Source: Nymphaea colorata
Taxonomy: Eukaryota > Streptophyta > Magnoliopsida > Nymphaeales > Nymphaeaceae
Length of the DNA stretch: 60,000 nucleotides
Assembly (NCBI RefSeq): GCF_008831285.2
Contig: NC_045143.1
Span: forward strand, 19,247,655 to 19,307,654
Reading direction: 5' to 3'
Position numbers and translations under genes: made by a program. Shown piece after piece: positions 1 to 12,845 of this stretch. Within the stretch, counting starts at the first letter, position 1; the number at the start of each line of letters is the position of its first letter. Under the pieces are notes generated by a model, which was not told the origin of the DNA, ran no database searches, and was given only the letters and a program-made list of their open reading frames with translations.

Positions 1-1115
1 AGCGAAACGATATGGACCTTGACCATTTTATATGTTCTTTAATTTCAATCTCATGCACATAAGATTTGCCTATTTCATGGGACCCAAAGGTTTGAACTCC
101 TTCCTTGTAAGGAGTGAAGGCAACTCGAAGGTTAGAGTGGACTATGTTTGCTAACTATGGGGTGATCAATAGAGATGACAATAAATCTTATTTAAGTCCG
201 ATAACCAAGGTTGGGTATGGCATTTGAATAAAATATACGAACAATATTCCAAAATTTGAGATGGTAAAAAATGTACCCAATTTGAGTATGATCCTTTGCA
301 TCCCGAACGATGAATCAGCTTATGGTAAGTGGGTCAGACCGAAAAAAATATTGTTGGACACAGTCAATTACTCTACTCGGTGAATCCAAGACCATCCATT
401 ACCCGGGCATGAAGAATTACGTAGCCGATACCCAAGACCAGGTCAACCTTTGAATGTTTGAGTTAAGATCACACTTATCAGGTAGAAAGTGGTAGAGAAT
501 AAAAATATTTAATTAAACCACATAAACGTACAAGTTGTTAGACTTGGTCGCACAAAGATAGTTGTTAGACTTGTTACTTACGTCCATCATTTAATTTTTG
601 TTTCTAGTAAATTTAACAGCATATATAGGACTCAGACTGTACCAAAAAATAGAATAAAAAAAATTAAGGTTTCTCAATGTGTAGGTTGGATATAATAAGC
701 TGTAACAGCTAGCCATGGCTACTGGTTCCTCGAACTTTAATTAAATTTGTTTTACTGCACTCCATCCATATGGTTTGGATTGTCACACAGCTGGGCTAGA
801 CCGCATCTTGGTGAGAGACATACTGTTTAATGGGGACAACAGGGTCACATTTCCACATGATCGATCTTGTGGAAGATCGCCAAAATCCAACAGAGAAGGC
901 TTACGCATGAAGAAAATAATTTAAAGAATATTCGAACAAGTCAAAGAAACCAAGCGGGTTTTTATTCTAGGCATCACAAACAACATGAATTGAATATAAT
1001 AAGGCAAACATCAAGCATGTATGTATGGCAACAAACTGCCATAGTATGATTGGTTGTGAATGAAAGCTTAGGAATAAGATCAATTGCGAAAGGAAAATAA
1101 AGGAAAATGGTAGTA
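1..1115. repeat. Receptor-kinase flank segment, copy 1
   Basis: This stretch has no supported gene. It is a diverged duplicate of 1860-2960. Shared landmarks, in order, are a 'ccttgaccatttt' tract (about 10; again at 1925), 'catgggaccca' (about 77; again at 2068), 'gtgaatccaagacca' (about 380; again at 2361) and a 200-base block starting 'gcatgaagaaaa' (about 905; again at 2731). Parts also recur at 18230-18440, 26540-26940 and 54975-55330, the last just upstream of the lectin receptor kinase. It is therefore probably flanking DNA of former tandem copies of that gene. Identities were judged by eye. Confidence 0.6.
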
Positions 1116-1132
1116 GCTAGCTATGCTTTCAA

Positions 1133-1600
1133 CTATGTTTTTAACTCAGATATTGGAAACAGGAACAATGTGAAGGTAAATTCATCGAACAAGAGAGGAT
1201 GTATTGTTTTGCCCAGAGCACCAAACTCTTCTTGAATAGGCGCACGCCACTCAGAGATCCAATCAGCTTCATCAAAACATTTCGGTTCTCTAGCTTCAAG
1301 CAACTGAGATATATACCAAACAACTAGATAAAACGTAACGAGTCAATGGACTGAGTGAACCTGTTTGAGATCGAGTCACCATGTGTTGTGACCATTCGAC
1401 CACCAGCTCCTGGAAGATTTCCCAAGTAAACCACAAGGTTCAGACCTGGTGACTGGCTTTGGCCATTCTGTGGCGGACCAGACTCATCACATGGCGGAGA
1501 GACAAGTTCACAGCTAACTGTGATTGACTCGTCGTCGCCTTCAGGAGTCTGATTTTTGCTGGAGTTGATCCACGGCTGAGAGAGAGCCGGTTATTCTTGT
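1133..1600 (-). pseudogene. Unrecognised protein-coding relic, C-terminal part
   Basis: On the minus strand two reading frames join through a single frameshift near 1324. The upstream frame (about 1600 to 1324) reads through 'DDESITVSCELVSPP', 'LVVYLGNLPGAGGRMVTTHG' and 'FTQSIDSLRFI' and then stops. The next frame continues directly with 'VVWYISQLLEAREPKCFDEA', 'DWISEWRAPIQEEFG' and 'FTFTLFLFPISELKT', then a stop near 1135. Composition is protein-like and the junction is seamless, which suggests the end of a real gene broken by one indel. I do not recognise the family. It is not similar to the lectin receptor kinase, although it lies between two copies of that gene's flank. It could instead be a chance pair of open frames. 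Confidence 0.4.
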
Positions 1601-1750
1601 ATCGGCTTAGGCTGCTTATTGCAGAATGGGAATTCCTGTTCCATTGAAGATCACATCTTGAGAAACAAGGAGTTTATACGAGTCAGGGTCCACACATGAG
1701 TAGCCATGACGGTGACTGCTATAAACACCGTGTGATCTGATTAGTCAAGA

Positions 1751-1777
1751 ATATATATATATATATATATATATATA
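1751..1777. repeat. (AT)n microsatellite
   Basis: About 13 perfect AT units in the DNA between flank copies 1 and 2. Confidence 0.95.
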
Positions 1778-1859
1778 CACGTTATTTCTGGGGTATAAAC
1801 TCAACTACCAACATTAGTTACAGGTCTCCCCTTATTAACATGACTTTTCAACCGTAGCC

Positions 1860-2960
1860 TGCCCCCACACATTTAAACCAATTTTTACGTATAGGTGTCA
1901 AAATTCTCTGAGGGAGACGTTGTTGACCTTGACCATTTTCTATATTCTTTTTCAATTCAATCTCACATAAGATTCTCCAAATGCGGTTGCGGTAAGAAAG
2001 TCCTATAACGTATTAAACGAAGCAGAAAATAATCGGGTGGCAAAAGGATTTACCTACTTTGCCTATCTCATGGGACCCAGCTCCCAAGGTTTTGAACTCA
2101 TGCCTTGTAAGTGGCCAACTCAAACGTTGAATAGATTATGATAGCAAACCTGATGAATAGGGATGCCAATAAATCAGATTTAAAATTGGATATCCATTGT
2201 TAGATAAGACATTTTAATCTGAATATATGAGAAATATCAAAAAATAGACATAGTAAAATTTAATTTAAATCTGATATGTTGATATCCCTAATGACCAATA
2301 TGCTTATGGTCAATGGGTCAAATTAATAGTTATGTTGAACCAAGTCAAATTACTCTACTCGGTGAATCCAAGACCAACCACTACCCGGGCATGAAGAAAT
2401 ATGTAGCCAATACCCAAGACCAAGACCAGGTCAACCTATCGATCGACGTTTCTGTTAAGATATAAGTTGGTTTTAAGTTTTATTTTATTACTCAAAAATT
2501 TAAAGCCGTTGATTTTTATAACCAATACGAAATCATATTTATTCATACGAAAACATGCACAAACTCGTCCTGCATAAGATCAAATTTATTAGGTAGAAGG
2601 TAGTAGAAATTATATATAAGCATGCACATATTTATTTAATTAAACATTTAAAGTATTTAGTTAAACATATAAACTTACGTACAAGTTGTTAGAGTTGGTT
2701 GCCCAAAGATTGTGGTTAGATAAGGCTTAAGCATGAAGAAAAGAATTTAAAGAATATGGGAAGAAACGAAAGAAACCAAGCTGATTTTTATGCCAAGCAT
2801 CACAAACAACATAATTTGTATATATATAACAAAGAAACATCAAACATGTATATATATCAACAATCAACCATAATATATATGATCAGTTGCGAATGAAACC
2901 TTATCATTAAGATTTAGTGCGAAAGGAAATCAAAGACAAATGGTAGCATGCTTTTACATG
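1860..2960. repeat. Receptor-kinase flank segment, copy 2
   Basis: Second diverged copy of the segment described at 1-1115, in the same orientation and offset by about 1.85 kb. Its left edge ('cacacatttaaacca' near 1868, then 'gtcaaaattc') matches the left edge of the segment upstream of the receptor kinase (about 54992), and also 18270. No coding frame is supported. Confidence 0.6.
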
Positions 2961-3332
2961 ACCAAAAAAAAGGAAAGAAGAACATATAAACTTTTAATCA
3001 ACATATCCAAAGTAACATCCAAAGGGCTTAGTAGCCCGCCTATATTTCTTACTTCAGTTAACACATGGTTTTACATGTAGAAAATTAAAGGTATATTTAT
3101 TTCTAACAATGACATCTTGGATACCGTTTGGTTGCAAGAGCAAATGTTCTTGGAACTTATGTCTTTAGGCCATGTGTTCTAAGGACAACAAGTTCTGTCT
3201 ACATGGACAAGTTGTAATTTTATCCGGCATTTGTTTGCTTAAACAATATGTTTGACTTGTCTGGTTCAACATTTAGTGAAATCAGTGAACCAACATCGTT
3301 AACACATGTTTTGGTTTTCTCTTTCTTGAGTG

Positions 3333-3364
<32 letters not shown>

Positions 3365-4769
3365 ATACACTCCCATACACTATATATATACATATACATT
3401 ATACAAATATTGCAAACGAAATTTTAAAAAATCTTTTTTTGCAAATAAAATATTGGAAAATGGGGTTGAAATAAAGGCTTAAATTTTTTAAGTGTGTTGT
3501 TGAACATTTCAGCAAAAATCTGGGTCAATTTTGAAAATTTTCTAAAATATGTATAAACTTGATCCACCATTGCCCAAAACCCTCATTCTTTCCCCTTTTC
3601 TTCCCCCTTCATGGCTGAATCTTCCATATGGCCATCACCGGCCACCGGCACCACAATAGCACCATGCAGCACCAGTTGAACCCATGGTGATAGTTCCCTT
3701 CTTTTATTATGATTATTGTTATGGTTATCATGTGTAATTTATTTTCTTCCATCTTTTGTCTTGTTTTAAGGGTTGCAGCTTACATAAATTGGAGCACTCA
3801 CTTCCAATCATTTCTGGCAATAGTCGGCAACCCACAAGGCTGTTGTTATGCTACCATCGCAGGACAGCACCAACACTCAAAACTTTTGATCTATTGTATT
3901 TATTTTATTTATTTATTTGATTTTTTTTTCAATTTTTTCTTGTTCTGTTTTGGTTTATCATTTGCTTGCAAAGTAGGGAAAACTCTTCTCTCCTACAGAT
4001 TGAGAAGATGAGATGGTTGATTTTACTGAATGATGATAAATTTTTACCGTAGACAAGAAAGGTGGAGGGAATAATAAAAATGAAGAAGAAAAATAAAAAG
4101 AGGAAGGGTGAATGAAGAAGAGGCAGAGTAGGAGAAACACATAATGAAGAAGATGAAGAATGGTGAATTAAGAAAGAAGGGTGATAATGAAGAGGAAGAA
4201 GAAGAAGAAGGTACACATGTTTTTTGCATCAGACCAACAACGATGACATGGAGGAGAGAGAGAGAGAGAGTACAGAACACATGCAACAAAGAGAGAGCAA
4301 TCTAGACTATGGGAGAAACTTTGGAGCTCGAGGGGTTGAGGCTTTGGAATAAAATGAACTCCCCCTCACGTTCGAGGGGTAGGGCATTTCAAGTAATAAC
4401 ACAATTTTGCATTCCAGAAGGACACAAGAACGTTGTGCCCATCCTGGTTTTCTGTCCAGTGTTTGGGGATATCACACATTTTTTAGGACATAATGTTGTT
4501 AGGACAGCAGGTAACCGAAGCCAAGTGCCTTCTTAGGGAACTTATGTCCCTCAAACAGCAACATAATTAGATACCAGTTAAACAAAACACTTTCAAACTT
4601 TGAGTTTCATGAAGGCTTCTATAGATGGCTCCATTTCTCCATTTGAAAGAAAAGACAAAATACAACCTGCAAAACATTTTCTAAGATTAGTCTACAAATT
4701 ACATAAAAATAACTTGTATTGAATATGAAACAATAATTGAAATACACAAAATGCAAAAGGTTTACCACA
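2961..4769. other. Gene-free interval with CT/GA microsatellites
   Basis: No gene is supported. It holds a (CT)n tract at 3333-3361, a long purine-rich stretch at about 4060-4210 (GAA/GAAGA-rich) and a (GA)n tract at 4254-4270. Open frames on the minus strand around 3930-4290 are only the Ser/Phe/Leu-rich translation of the purine tract. The phrase 'ggaacttatgtc' occurs in direct orientation near 3154 and 4538, perhaps marking an old insertion, but no convincing inverted termini were found. Confidence 0.6.
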
Positions 4770-4889
4770 TTGAATCATGCATTGAATCATCATTCGTCGT
4801 CAGTTTCAAAACTGCAACAAACATCACTATAAACATACTACAATGTTATATATCATGAAAACAAATGGAATGACAAAACTCTAAGAATG

Positions 4890-6746
4890 AATAATCAACA
4901 TCTTTCGTTTCACATGAATTGTCTTCATCACGAATGCAACCCTGTGTGCAAACTAGTACTTCAACAGTTTTAAAACTGATCGAACATCGATAATCATTAA
5001 TGATTCTTTATGTTGTATTGAATGTAGACTCTGAAACAATTGGAGATATAAAGATTGCTAATATGTCTTGAGCCGTTTTTGATAAAATACTATATTTACT
5101 TTTGTTTTCCTTTCACCAAGATAATATGTTGAAGACTTCATTAGATTGAACTTGTTCTATTGGATCAACAAAATATGTTTCGAGCCTTATGTAAGGTACT
5201 CGAGTTGATACAAAATTCAAGTAATATGTGAAGAAGACGTTTCTTAAAAAATCTCTATCTTCTTCAGTTTCCACTATAGCATCTTGTCTGCATTTTTGTT
5301 TTCTTTATCATTTGTACTATACATGTTTTATGATCAACATACAACTCATGAAGACTGCTCTTTACTTTATCATATTGTACATTGCATTATGTTCATTCAA
5401 ACTTTAAATCAAATACTTCAAATACCATAATTTGGATATAGGATCTAAAACAAATGCAATTGCCGAGATAACATTATGGTCTTTCCAATATTCGTTAACT
5501 TTTTTTTTTTTACATTGTACATGCTAATGCACTTATATAATTATCAGTTGCACCCCAATGCCTACGTAAATATTTGTATACCTTTTGTGTTTCTTAAAAA
5601 GCTATGTTAGCCTTTATATGTCTTGTGGCAAAGAATATATTTGTTGCATTATAGAATAACTTCAAAAACTAGCACAAAGAAGATACATAAGAACACTTCT
5701 ATCAAAAGATGAATTTATATAATTAAGATCAACGAAAACCATATGTTGAGTTCCATCAAAACATCATATGTTAATTTCTTTGTACCATTCAAGCCTACTG
5801 TTCTTAAATAATCTCTAAAAGTATGTAGTTATTTTGATGATCCCTTTATGTATTTAACATTTTAATGAATTTTTTAAATTATATTAAGCATATCTTGCAT
5901 ACAATCTTGAACCACAAAATTTAGAATATGCGCACCACAATGAATAAGCCCTTTCAAGGGAATATTGTTTATTTTTTCTAAGTTCTTTTTTGGTGTAGTT
6001 ATTGTACTATCATTTGTTGAACAATTATCAACAATAGTAGAGAATAATAGCTTTGACTAAATATTCCATTTAGAGATGCATTCTGATAAAATTTCACACA
6101 AACTGTTTGCATTATGTAGTCGAGATACATATACAAAATTAAACATATGAGCATGCAACTTCCAACCCCTATCAATATATTATTTTGTCATACATAAGTA
6201 CCCTAACGTTTGCTGTGAAGTCCACATGTCAAATGTCAATTAAACTGACTACATAAAGTCATTAATAAATCATTCAAATCACATTTTCTTAGTATTGTAC
6301 ATTGACATGATATCATTTTTTAGCATTATTTCAAATTGAACAAAAGCTCATGTGTTATTTCACACTTCGACATCAACTTTCTTATAAACTACATATCAAA
6401 TTTTTTATATGCATAGAGACATTGCACCACATTCACTAGCTGCAAGTGACAAAGTTCTTTGTTTTTCTTCACTAATTTACCTTTTAAAACATAAATTTAC
6501 ATGTTGATCTAAGTGACTAGTCCCATTAGCACTATGTCCTGTTCGGTCATTCGTCACAATATCTACATTTTGCATATTTTGTTCACTTATACGTAACTAG
6601 AGTAAGATAACTAGTGTCAGAATAGACCATATATTTGAAGTCCTTTATCTCTTGGTGACGACTTCTCTCTTAGTAGATGAGTATGATTCAATTTCCTCTA
6701 TACTAGGAATCGAACAATATTCTTTATCACTAGAACTAGAAGACAT
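4890..6746 (-). pseudogene. hAT-family transposase, decayed (unit A)
   Basis: A dead DNA transposase. The start is taken as the ATG at 6746, giving 'MSSSSSDKEYCSIPSIEE', matched by 'SIPSIEE'-like reading in units B and C. A BED-type zinc finger follows near 6520-6600 ('YAKCRYC' then 'GTSHLDQHV'). The C-terminal hAT dimerisation region is recognisable at about 4920-5240: 'FVDPIEQVQSNEVFNILSW', then 'KYSILSKTAQDILAI', then 'VSESTF' and 'KTVEVLVCTQGCIRDED'. These are the conserved C-terminal blocks of plant Ac-like/RICESLEEPER proteins. Stops and frameshifts occur throughout, for example a stop soon after 'VVTKR', so no functional enzyme is made. Confidence 0.8.
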
Positions 6747-7279
6747 TAACTCACTATGTTAATATAATAAAACAAAGCCTAAATTTAGAAAACATCAAGA
6801 ATTGATATAATCAACTTTAATATTTAAAGAACGATATGATAATGATGCAATATTTAATCATTTACATTGTTGTTACTAACATTATATGCGATAATAATTA
6901 TTATGATATATATATCCATACTAATTCAAAAAATATGTGACCAACAAAGCTAGAATTTTATAAGCTAATAATTGCCAACCACGATTTTCTAAGGAATTCA
7001 ACTTCTTAGAAAACATGATATAAATACATGAAAACTTAAAAGTAAAAAAAAAATTGCTATATTTTCTCAACATTCATGATTTTATAGGTCAGTAATTGTC
7101 CACTGATTCACATGCTTAGAAAACAGGATTACATACTTTGAAGAAGAAAAAGAAAAAGAAGAAGAACATCTGCAGACAAACAAAGCAACCTAATAACCAA
7201 ATATACAAACAATAATTATGAGCCAAACATGGATTAACTTCTATGGTTCTTTTGAAATTAATGAAAATTCTGCAAAAAG

Positions 7280-7620
7280 GTAATGTTCACCTTCTATCTC
7301 ATAAAAGGACTTGGACAGATTGTCATGATCCTTTTATATTTGAAAGCGAGCTTTCCCAAAATTTAATGCAGATTTTGCCAAGGTACTGCCGCTGGTAGCA
7401 GTATTCTCAATACCATACTTCCTATTGTCCGCAGCCAACTTTTTGCCTGCCAAATATTTACAAGTTGTTGGTTCAAGATCATTCATAGTCTGATAGTATA
7501 TAGTTTGTGGAAAAAACTATATGATCAAAAGTGTCTTATCAAACTTGTTTTGTTTCAATAGTCAATGACTTGAACAAATCATGTACAAAGCCTTCAACTG
7601 CTTGATAAACATACGTCTAA
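7280..7620 (-). pseudogene. Captured BAR-domain (SH3P-like) gene fragment, unit A
   Basis: The minus strand encodes 'YQTMNDLEPTTCKYLAGKK', 'LAADNRKYGIENTATSGS' and 'TLAKSALNFGKARFQI', then a stop. This resembles the BAR domain of plant SH3 domain-containing proteins (SH3P1-3 type), which bind membranes and act in clathrin and autophagy trafficking. The family pattern is a Lys-Leu-Ala/Ser...KYG.ENTC...L.+AAL..G+A+.Q...E+ block. A further piece, 'VYQAVEGFVHDLFKSL', lies just upstream at about 7560-7605. The segment ends at 'GAAG|GTGA', consistent with an exon-intron junction. It sits about 550 bp upstream of the transposase start in the same orientation, and a homologous copy lies in unit B. 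The frame is broken. Confidence 0.6.
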
Positions 7621-7929
7621 TTTAAGTGAAATTTGGAATATGGGTCTTTCCCTAACACAGAAGCTATCATATACATCTAAAGTCTTGAACTAGCAACTAT
7701 GAAGATAGCGTATTGGGCCAGTCACAAGAAGAAAGAAAAGCTTTATAGTGAATTGACATGGTTTCACTAGTTCAAGTGGCAGAGTCTTCATTGAGTAAAA
7801 TCAGAAACCCCATCATTTATAGGTAACAACTCAAACTCGACTTTAAAAATTTTGGTTCTTTATCAAGTATTAAAAATGCCAACAATGCAGATCATATTTT
7901 AGGTTTTCCTTAGAAAATTCTTGAAACTA

Positions 7930-8056
7930 ATAAAAATGGAGCCCAAAAAGAAAGATCTGTTTTATTATGTGGGTAAACATGGAACCAGTGAAAAAAAAGA
8001 TGGATGCATTGCTATGGAGACATCATTAGCCATGATTCCATTAAACAAAAAAAATC
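7930..8056 (+). other. Open frame recurring in hAT units (GKHGTSEKK)
   Basis: The plus strand contains a short frame with 'YYVGKHGTSEKKDGCIAMET'. Equivalent frames occur in unit B (from 14738, 'CHYLGKPGTSEKKKGC') and unit C (from 17100, 'CHYLGKHGTSEKKMGCIAVE'). It is open in all three copies over this core and is antisense to the transposase. I do not recognise it. It may simply be well-conserved non-coding transposon leader. Confidence 0.3.
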
Positions 8057-8155
8057 CCTAAGCTTCTTCTACCAAGCAAAACGAAGAGAGAAGAAATAAA
8101 CAACCACCATTTCTCATACCCATGAAGATGAGCAAAAGCAACAATTCCTTGTCAT

Positions 8156-8158
<3 letters not shown>

Positions 8159-8191
<33 letters not shown>
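8159..8191. repeat. (GA)n microsatellite
   Basis: About 16 AG/GA units in the leader of hAT unit A. A shorter GA tract lies at the equivalent place in unit C (about 17318-17330). Confidence 0.95.
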
Positions 8192-8196
<5 letters not shown>

Positions 8197-9833
8197 CAAG
8201 AATGAATCTTCAATTGAGTATGAAGAAGTTTGAGAATAATTTCTTGCCGGCAAAGCCACCCCAACATTCACATTGTTGGGATTGTGTTCCTCATGTTGGT
8301 GGACGATTTGGTTGTTGCTGGTCAAAGCATCTGAGCATTGCTAGTGAGTCTCCTGCATTAGTAACGTAGAGCTTGCCTTCCCAAATGACTCACACAAAAC
8401 ACAAGAGCAAGAGAAAGAGACTTAGACTCCACCGTTTGCAAGAGCAACAATGAGCAAGAGACTTTGGATCATGCATCAAATCATCATTCATCACCAAAAG
8501 GTTTCTCCTTGTCTTTAAAACTGCAACATGCATCATTATAAACACACTACGATGTTAGTATATCATGAAAACAAATGAAATGATTATACCCTAGGATTGA
8601 ACAATGGACACCTTATGTTTCACATGAATTGTCATCATCACGAATCCAACTTTATTTGCAAAATAGTACTTCAATAGTTTCAAGAGTGGTTGAACATCAA
8701 TAATCATTAATGATTCTTCATGTTGTACTGAATGCAAATTCTAAAACAAGTGTAGATATAAAGATTGTGAACCATTTTAAATAAAATTCTATATTTATTT
8801 TGATTTACCTTCCTCTAAGATAATATGTTGAACTCTTCATTACGTTGAACTTGTTCTATTGGATCAAAAAAAAGGTGTCCAACCTTATGCAAGGTATTTG
8901 AGGAGATACAAAATTAAAGTAATATGTAAATAAGACATATTTCAAAAAATCTCTATCTTCTTCAGTTTCCTCTATGACATTGTCTACATTTTTGTTTTCT
9001 CTATTATTTATACTATACCCACTTTGTACTCAAGATACAACTCATGAAGGATGCTCTTTATTTTCTCATATTATACCATTGCATCAAGTTCATTCAAACT
9101 CTGCAGCAAGTACTTTAAATACCTCAATTTGAACCTATGATCTAAAATAAATGAAATTACAATAACATTATAGTCTTTCTAATATTTGTCATTTTTTTTT
9201 ACATTTTATATGACAGTGCCCATATATAATTATTAGTTTCTGCACAATGCCTACGTAAATGTTTGTATGCATTCTATATTTCTTCAAAAATTACATTATC
9301 CCTTATATGTTTAGTGGTAGAAAATATATTTGTTGCATTATGAAATAACTTCAAAACTCGCAAAAAAAAGATGCATAAGAGCCCTCTTCATCAAAAGGCA
9401 AATTTATATAATTAGATTCAACAAAAGCCAAATGTTGAAACACATTGTTGTAGAATAATGTATCTATTAACATTACATATGTAGAGTTCCATCATGTAGA
9501 AATATCAAATGTTAATTTCTTTGTACTATTCAAGCTAACTGTTCTTATATAATCCTTAAAATTGTGTAGCCATTTTGATGATCCCTTTTATGTATTTAAC
9601 ATTTTCAGGAATTTTTGAAATTGTATTATGCATATCTTGAGTACCATTTTGAACCATGACATTTAAAATATATGTACTACAATAAATATCCAAGTGCTGC
9701 CCTTTTAAGGGAATAAGGTTTCTTTGTCCTAAGTTTTATTTCAGTATAGTTATTGTAGTCATTCGTTGAATAATTATCAACAATAGCAATATATTGGTTT
9801 GTGACACATAACTTTGACTCAATGTTTCACTTA

Positions 9834-12800
9834 GGGGCCGTTTGATGGCCTGGAAAAAAATTTCTGGAAATATATTGCTGGAAATATAGGAAATGGAAAA
9901 ATGGAATGGAAAAAATTTTTCCGATTCCAATTTTAGTGTGTGTGTGATGACTCAGAAATATATTTCCAATTCTATATTTCTAAGTTTGATAGTACAGAAA
10001 TATATTTCTAGAAATTTAATTCTTAGTTTGATAATAAGGAAACATTTATCTAGATTTACAAAAATATGGCAACAATCTATCAGATTTATGAATCACTATC
10101 CTAACTCTCAACATGCACCAATGATCAACAACACCAACACCCTCAGTTGATAGAAACTATAAAAAACTGAAACCAAATGTGAATAAAAATCATGCCATGC
10201 CAGATCCGAGATAACTGTAGAAGTAAAAATACTCAACCAAACACCCAACTCGCTGCAATATATACATCAGATCTGAATCTAACATAACCATAACAAAAAC
10301 GGCTGTGATCTCCACTGCAAGCAGCCAACGACCTTAGCTGCAGTGCCAAGAAAATTGTAGTTGACGTCAGACCAACCAACAGCATGATAAAAGAAATTGA
10401 ATCAATCTGGCGTCAACTCCATCACAACTTCAACACTTTGCCCATATCATCACACGAAATCAAAAATCATGTATTCCTATTCTTGGCAATTGAAATTCAG
10501 ATTAATGAAGCATCAACTGCACACGGGAAAAGCAGCTCAATTACAATGGGAGGTCATGCGTCAGTCACCCATACATGGCACATGTTGCCAAAGCTCAACA
10601 CAAAATACCAACACCCAATAATTGCTGCTCACCTCATTTGCAACTTTTTCAAGCCTGAGGGGCACATTTAAGCCATCTTCTGGAATGTCATCAAAAGCAA
10701 CTTTAATTGACATCAACAACAAAGCGCAACGATAGCACGACAAAGCGAATAAAGACCACACAAACCACATACATAAAGAAGGATCATATCATTGTTCCCA
10801 TCAGTGATAAAATACTAAACAAACCACATACATAGTCCCATCAGTGTTAAAATATTTACATATTCCCATCAGTGTTCAGAAGAGCTTCAACATTCAATAG
10901 AAAGCCAAGTGCATGTGTCGAGTATTCAAAGAAGCAAATACACATGCAGTGTCTTTGCACCATAACAAATCAAAAAAACTGAAACTGAATCAAACTTTCC
11001 CCTTGCACGACCTTTAAACATACGTCAGACTGATGTCGGTGCTTCATCTTCAACCAGTCCTGCTAGTTGCATAACAATAACAATTAGCACTAAATGAGTT
11101 AGAATATGTTAATTAAGCAAGAAACACTGTCGTTGTATGACAATAACAAAATTAATAAATAAGTGAGCATCTAACAAGTAACATGTAATTATAACAATCA
11201 GACCAAACCATGTAAGAAAAAGTTAACATAACTCGTCCGACTCTTCTTTGACAAACAGATAAAGCCAAACCATGTGCATCATTTTTGTTCCTGGTAAATC
11301 TACAACCATAGCAATCTGAAAAATGTCTTCATGAGCAACCCCATCGATCTGAAGCTGCCATTGAAGGCAACCCCATCAATCTGAAGATCCTCAAAAGGCA
11401 ACAGCTAAGTTGAAGGCTTAATTTTGCAAAATGCATGAAAGAGAATGTGAAGGCATGACCAAAATCATGCCAAACAAAATCTAGTAGAACAGAACTGATA
11501 TGAGCAAAGCCATTTTAAGTCCAACTGAAACCCAAAATGAAGCCCAGCACAAATCTAAGTTCAGATTTATCAATTAAAATTTTGCGGAAAGATGCTGAAC
11601 TCGTAGTGCAGTAAAAAAAAACAGTTTCAAAACATGAACCACTCAAACATGCTAACATAAACTCAGTACTTTTGATCGCAGCATATTTCTTTTTATTCCT
11701 CTTCTCTCTTCCTTTTCTTCTTCGTGTTGAATCTCGCCAAAAACTGAGTCACTCAAACAAAAAACAGACTGGTCTTGTTAGCTTTTCTATTCAGTACATA
11801 AACTCAAAGAAGTCTCACAGGCCCTCCACAGGGACTTGAATGCGATGCCATTACGTGACTCTCAACCACGTAAAATGCTGATGAAACGCTTACACAAGTG
11901 GGGTTCGATCCTCCCATATTCACCTCCAGTCCCTGTGACTCCCATCACTGTCTAAGGAGAACCACACAATCATCAAGAAATTGCATAAAAGCCAAACCTT
12001 ACTCCACAAACGCAACAAAGAACCTAAAAATGGACGCACCACACAATCATCAAGAAATTGCAGAAATCCCTTCCCCCTTCAAACGAAAGGTAAAGAAGAA
12101 ACCCTCCACGTCAAAGGAGAAGAACCCACGAAAAGCTAACAAGACCAGTCTCAGAGGCTTTTTTGTGCAGAACCAACGCATGAAAAGCAAAAAAAATTGC
12201 AGAGAAAAAGAGAGGAAAGGGAAGACAAAGGATTCTTACCAAGGAAAGAAGCAGAGAGGGCAGAGGAGAACAACGAACTCTTTATGAGAACAGAAACAGA
12301 AAACATGCTTGCAGACATGACTTGAGAAGAAACATTGCAGACATACAAAAACAAAAAGGGGATTCATGCTCACGGCAGACATCAGAGGGTCGTTTTCAGT
12401 CGATGCACCCGCAGGGATTCAAAACGCCTACTTGGAGAGGGGAACAAGAGAGAGAATGAGAGAGAGAGAGACAATACCTTGCGAGAAGAGAGGGACGGGA
12501 GGCTAGCGGCTGCACTGAGAGGAGGCGTGAGCTTGATGCAGAGAGGGAGAGGAGGCACGCGAGGGAGTCTGCGGGTGCGTCGACGAGAAAGAAGAGGGAG
12601 CGGCTACGGCACAGGAAGGAAAAGAAGAAACGCGAAGACGCGCTCGGGTGCCCTAACGGGCAAAAATATAATTCTGGAAAAAAATCTCCGTCTCTCCAGA
12701 CGGAAATTTTTTCCGGGAAAAAATTTCCGGAATTCGACTTCAACGGTCGAAAAAAGCTTTCCACGTTTGATACGATGGAAAAATTTCAAATATTTGAATT

Positions 12801-12845
12801 TTTTTTCCAGGTGAATAGTGTTTTTCCGACGCATCAAACGCCCCC
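9834..12845. mobile_element. PIF/Harbinger-like element I (non-autonomous)
   Basis: A 3012-bp insertion. The left end reads GGGGCCGTTTGATGG and the right end, read inward on the other strand, GGGGGCGTTTGATGC, so 13 of the first 14 bases match. A GGAAAAA-type motif follows at both ends. It is flanked by TTA at 9831-9833 and 12846-12848. The 3-bp TTA target duplication and G-rich termini fit the PIF/Harbinger superfamily. Paralogous empty sites in hAT units A and C confirm the boundaries. No transposase was recognised inside. The interior has an open frame at 11898-12287 (Lys/Arg-rich, unrecognised) and a GC-rich block at about 12480-12660 that looks like captured host 5' sequence. Confidence 0.85.
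11898..12287 (+). other. Unrecognised Lys/Arg-rich open frame in element I
   Basis: A 129-codon open frame inside the Harbinger-like element. The second half is strongly basic ('FKRKVKKKPSTSKEKNPRK' and similar). No domain is recognised. Low complexity and the A/G-rich base composition make a chance open frame more likely than a gene. Confidence 0.2.

Larger units (their letters stand above)
4770..8465 (-). mobile_element. hAT transposon, tandem unit A
   Basis: First of three tandem copies of an approximately 3.7-kb hAT unit (A 4770-8465, B 8466-15242, C 15243-17640). Alignment anchors are 'tatcatgaaaa' at about 4852, 8562 and 15340, the BED finger at about 6540, 13300 and 16930, and 'gggtaaacatggaacc' at about 7971 (with close matches near 14780 and 17140). 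In minus-strand order the unit holds a (GA)n-containing leader, a BAR-domain gene fragment, then the transposase. Terminal inverted repeats and target duplications could not be located, so the ends are set by where similarity between units begins. Confidence 0.75.

Noticed and set aside
3929-4289. Overlapping minus-strand open frames rich in Ser, Phe and Leu
   Set aside because: They are translations of a GAA/GA-rich purine tract on the plus strand; no domain, no start context, all frames open alike.
3120-4580. Possible transposon ends ('ggataccgtttggttgc' and 'gtccctcaaacagcaac')
   Set aside because: The shared words are in direct, not inverted, orientation and no target duplication was found.
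11902-11911. GGTTCGATCC, a tRNA B-box-like motif
   Set aside because: No A box at the right distance and no cloverleaf could be drawn; at most a decayed tRNA-derived SINE, which I cannot support.
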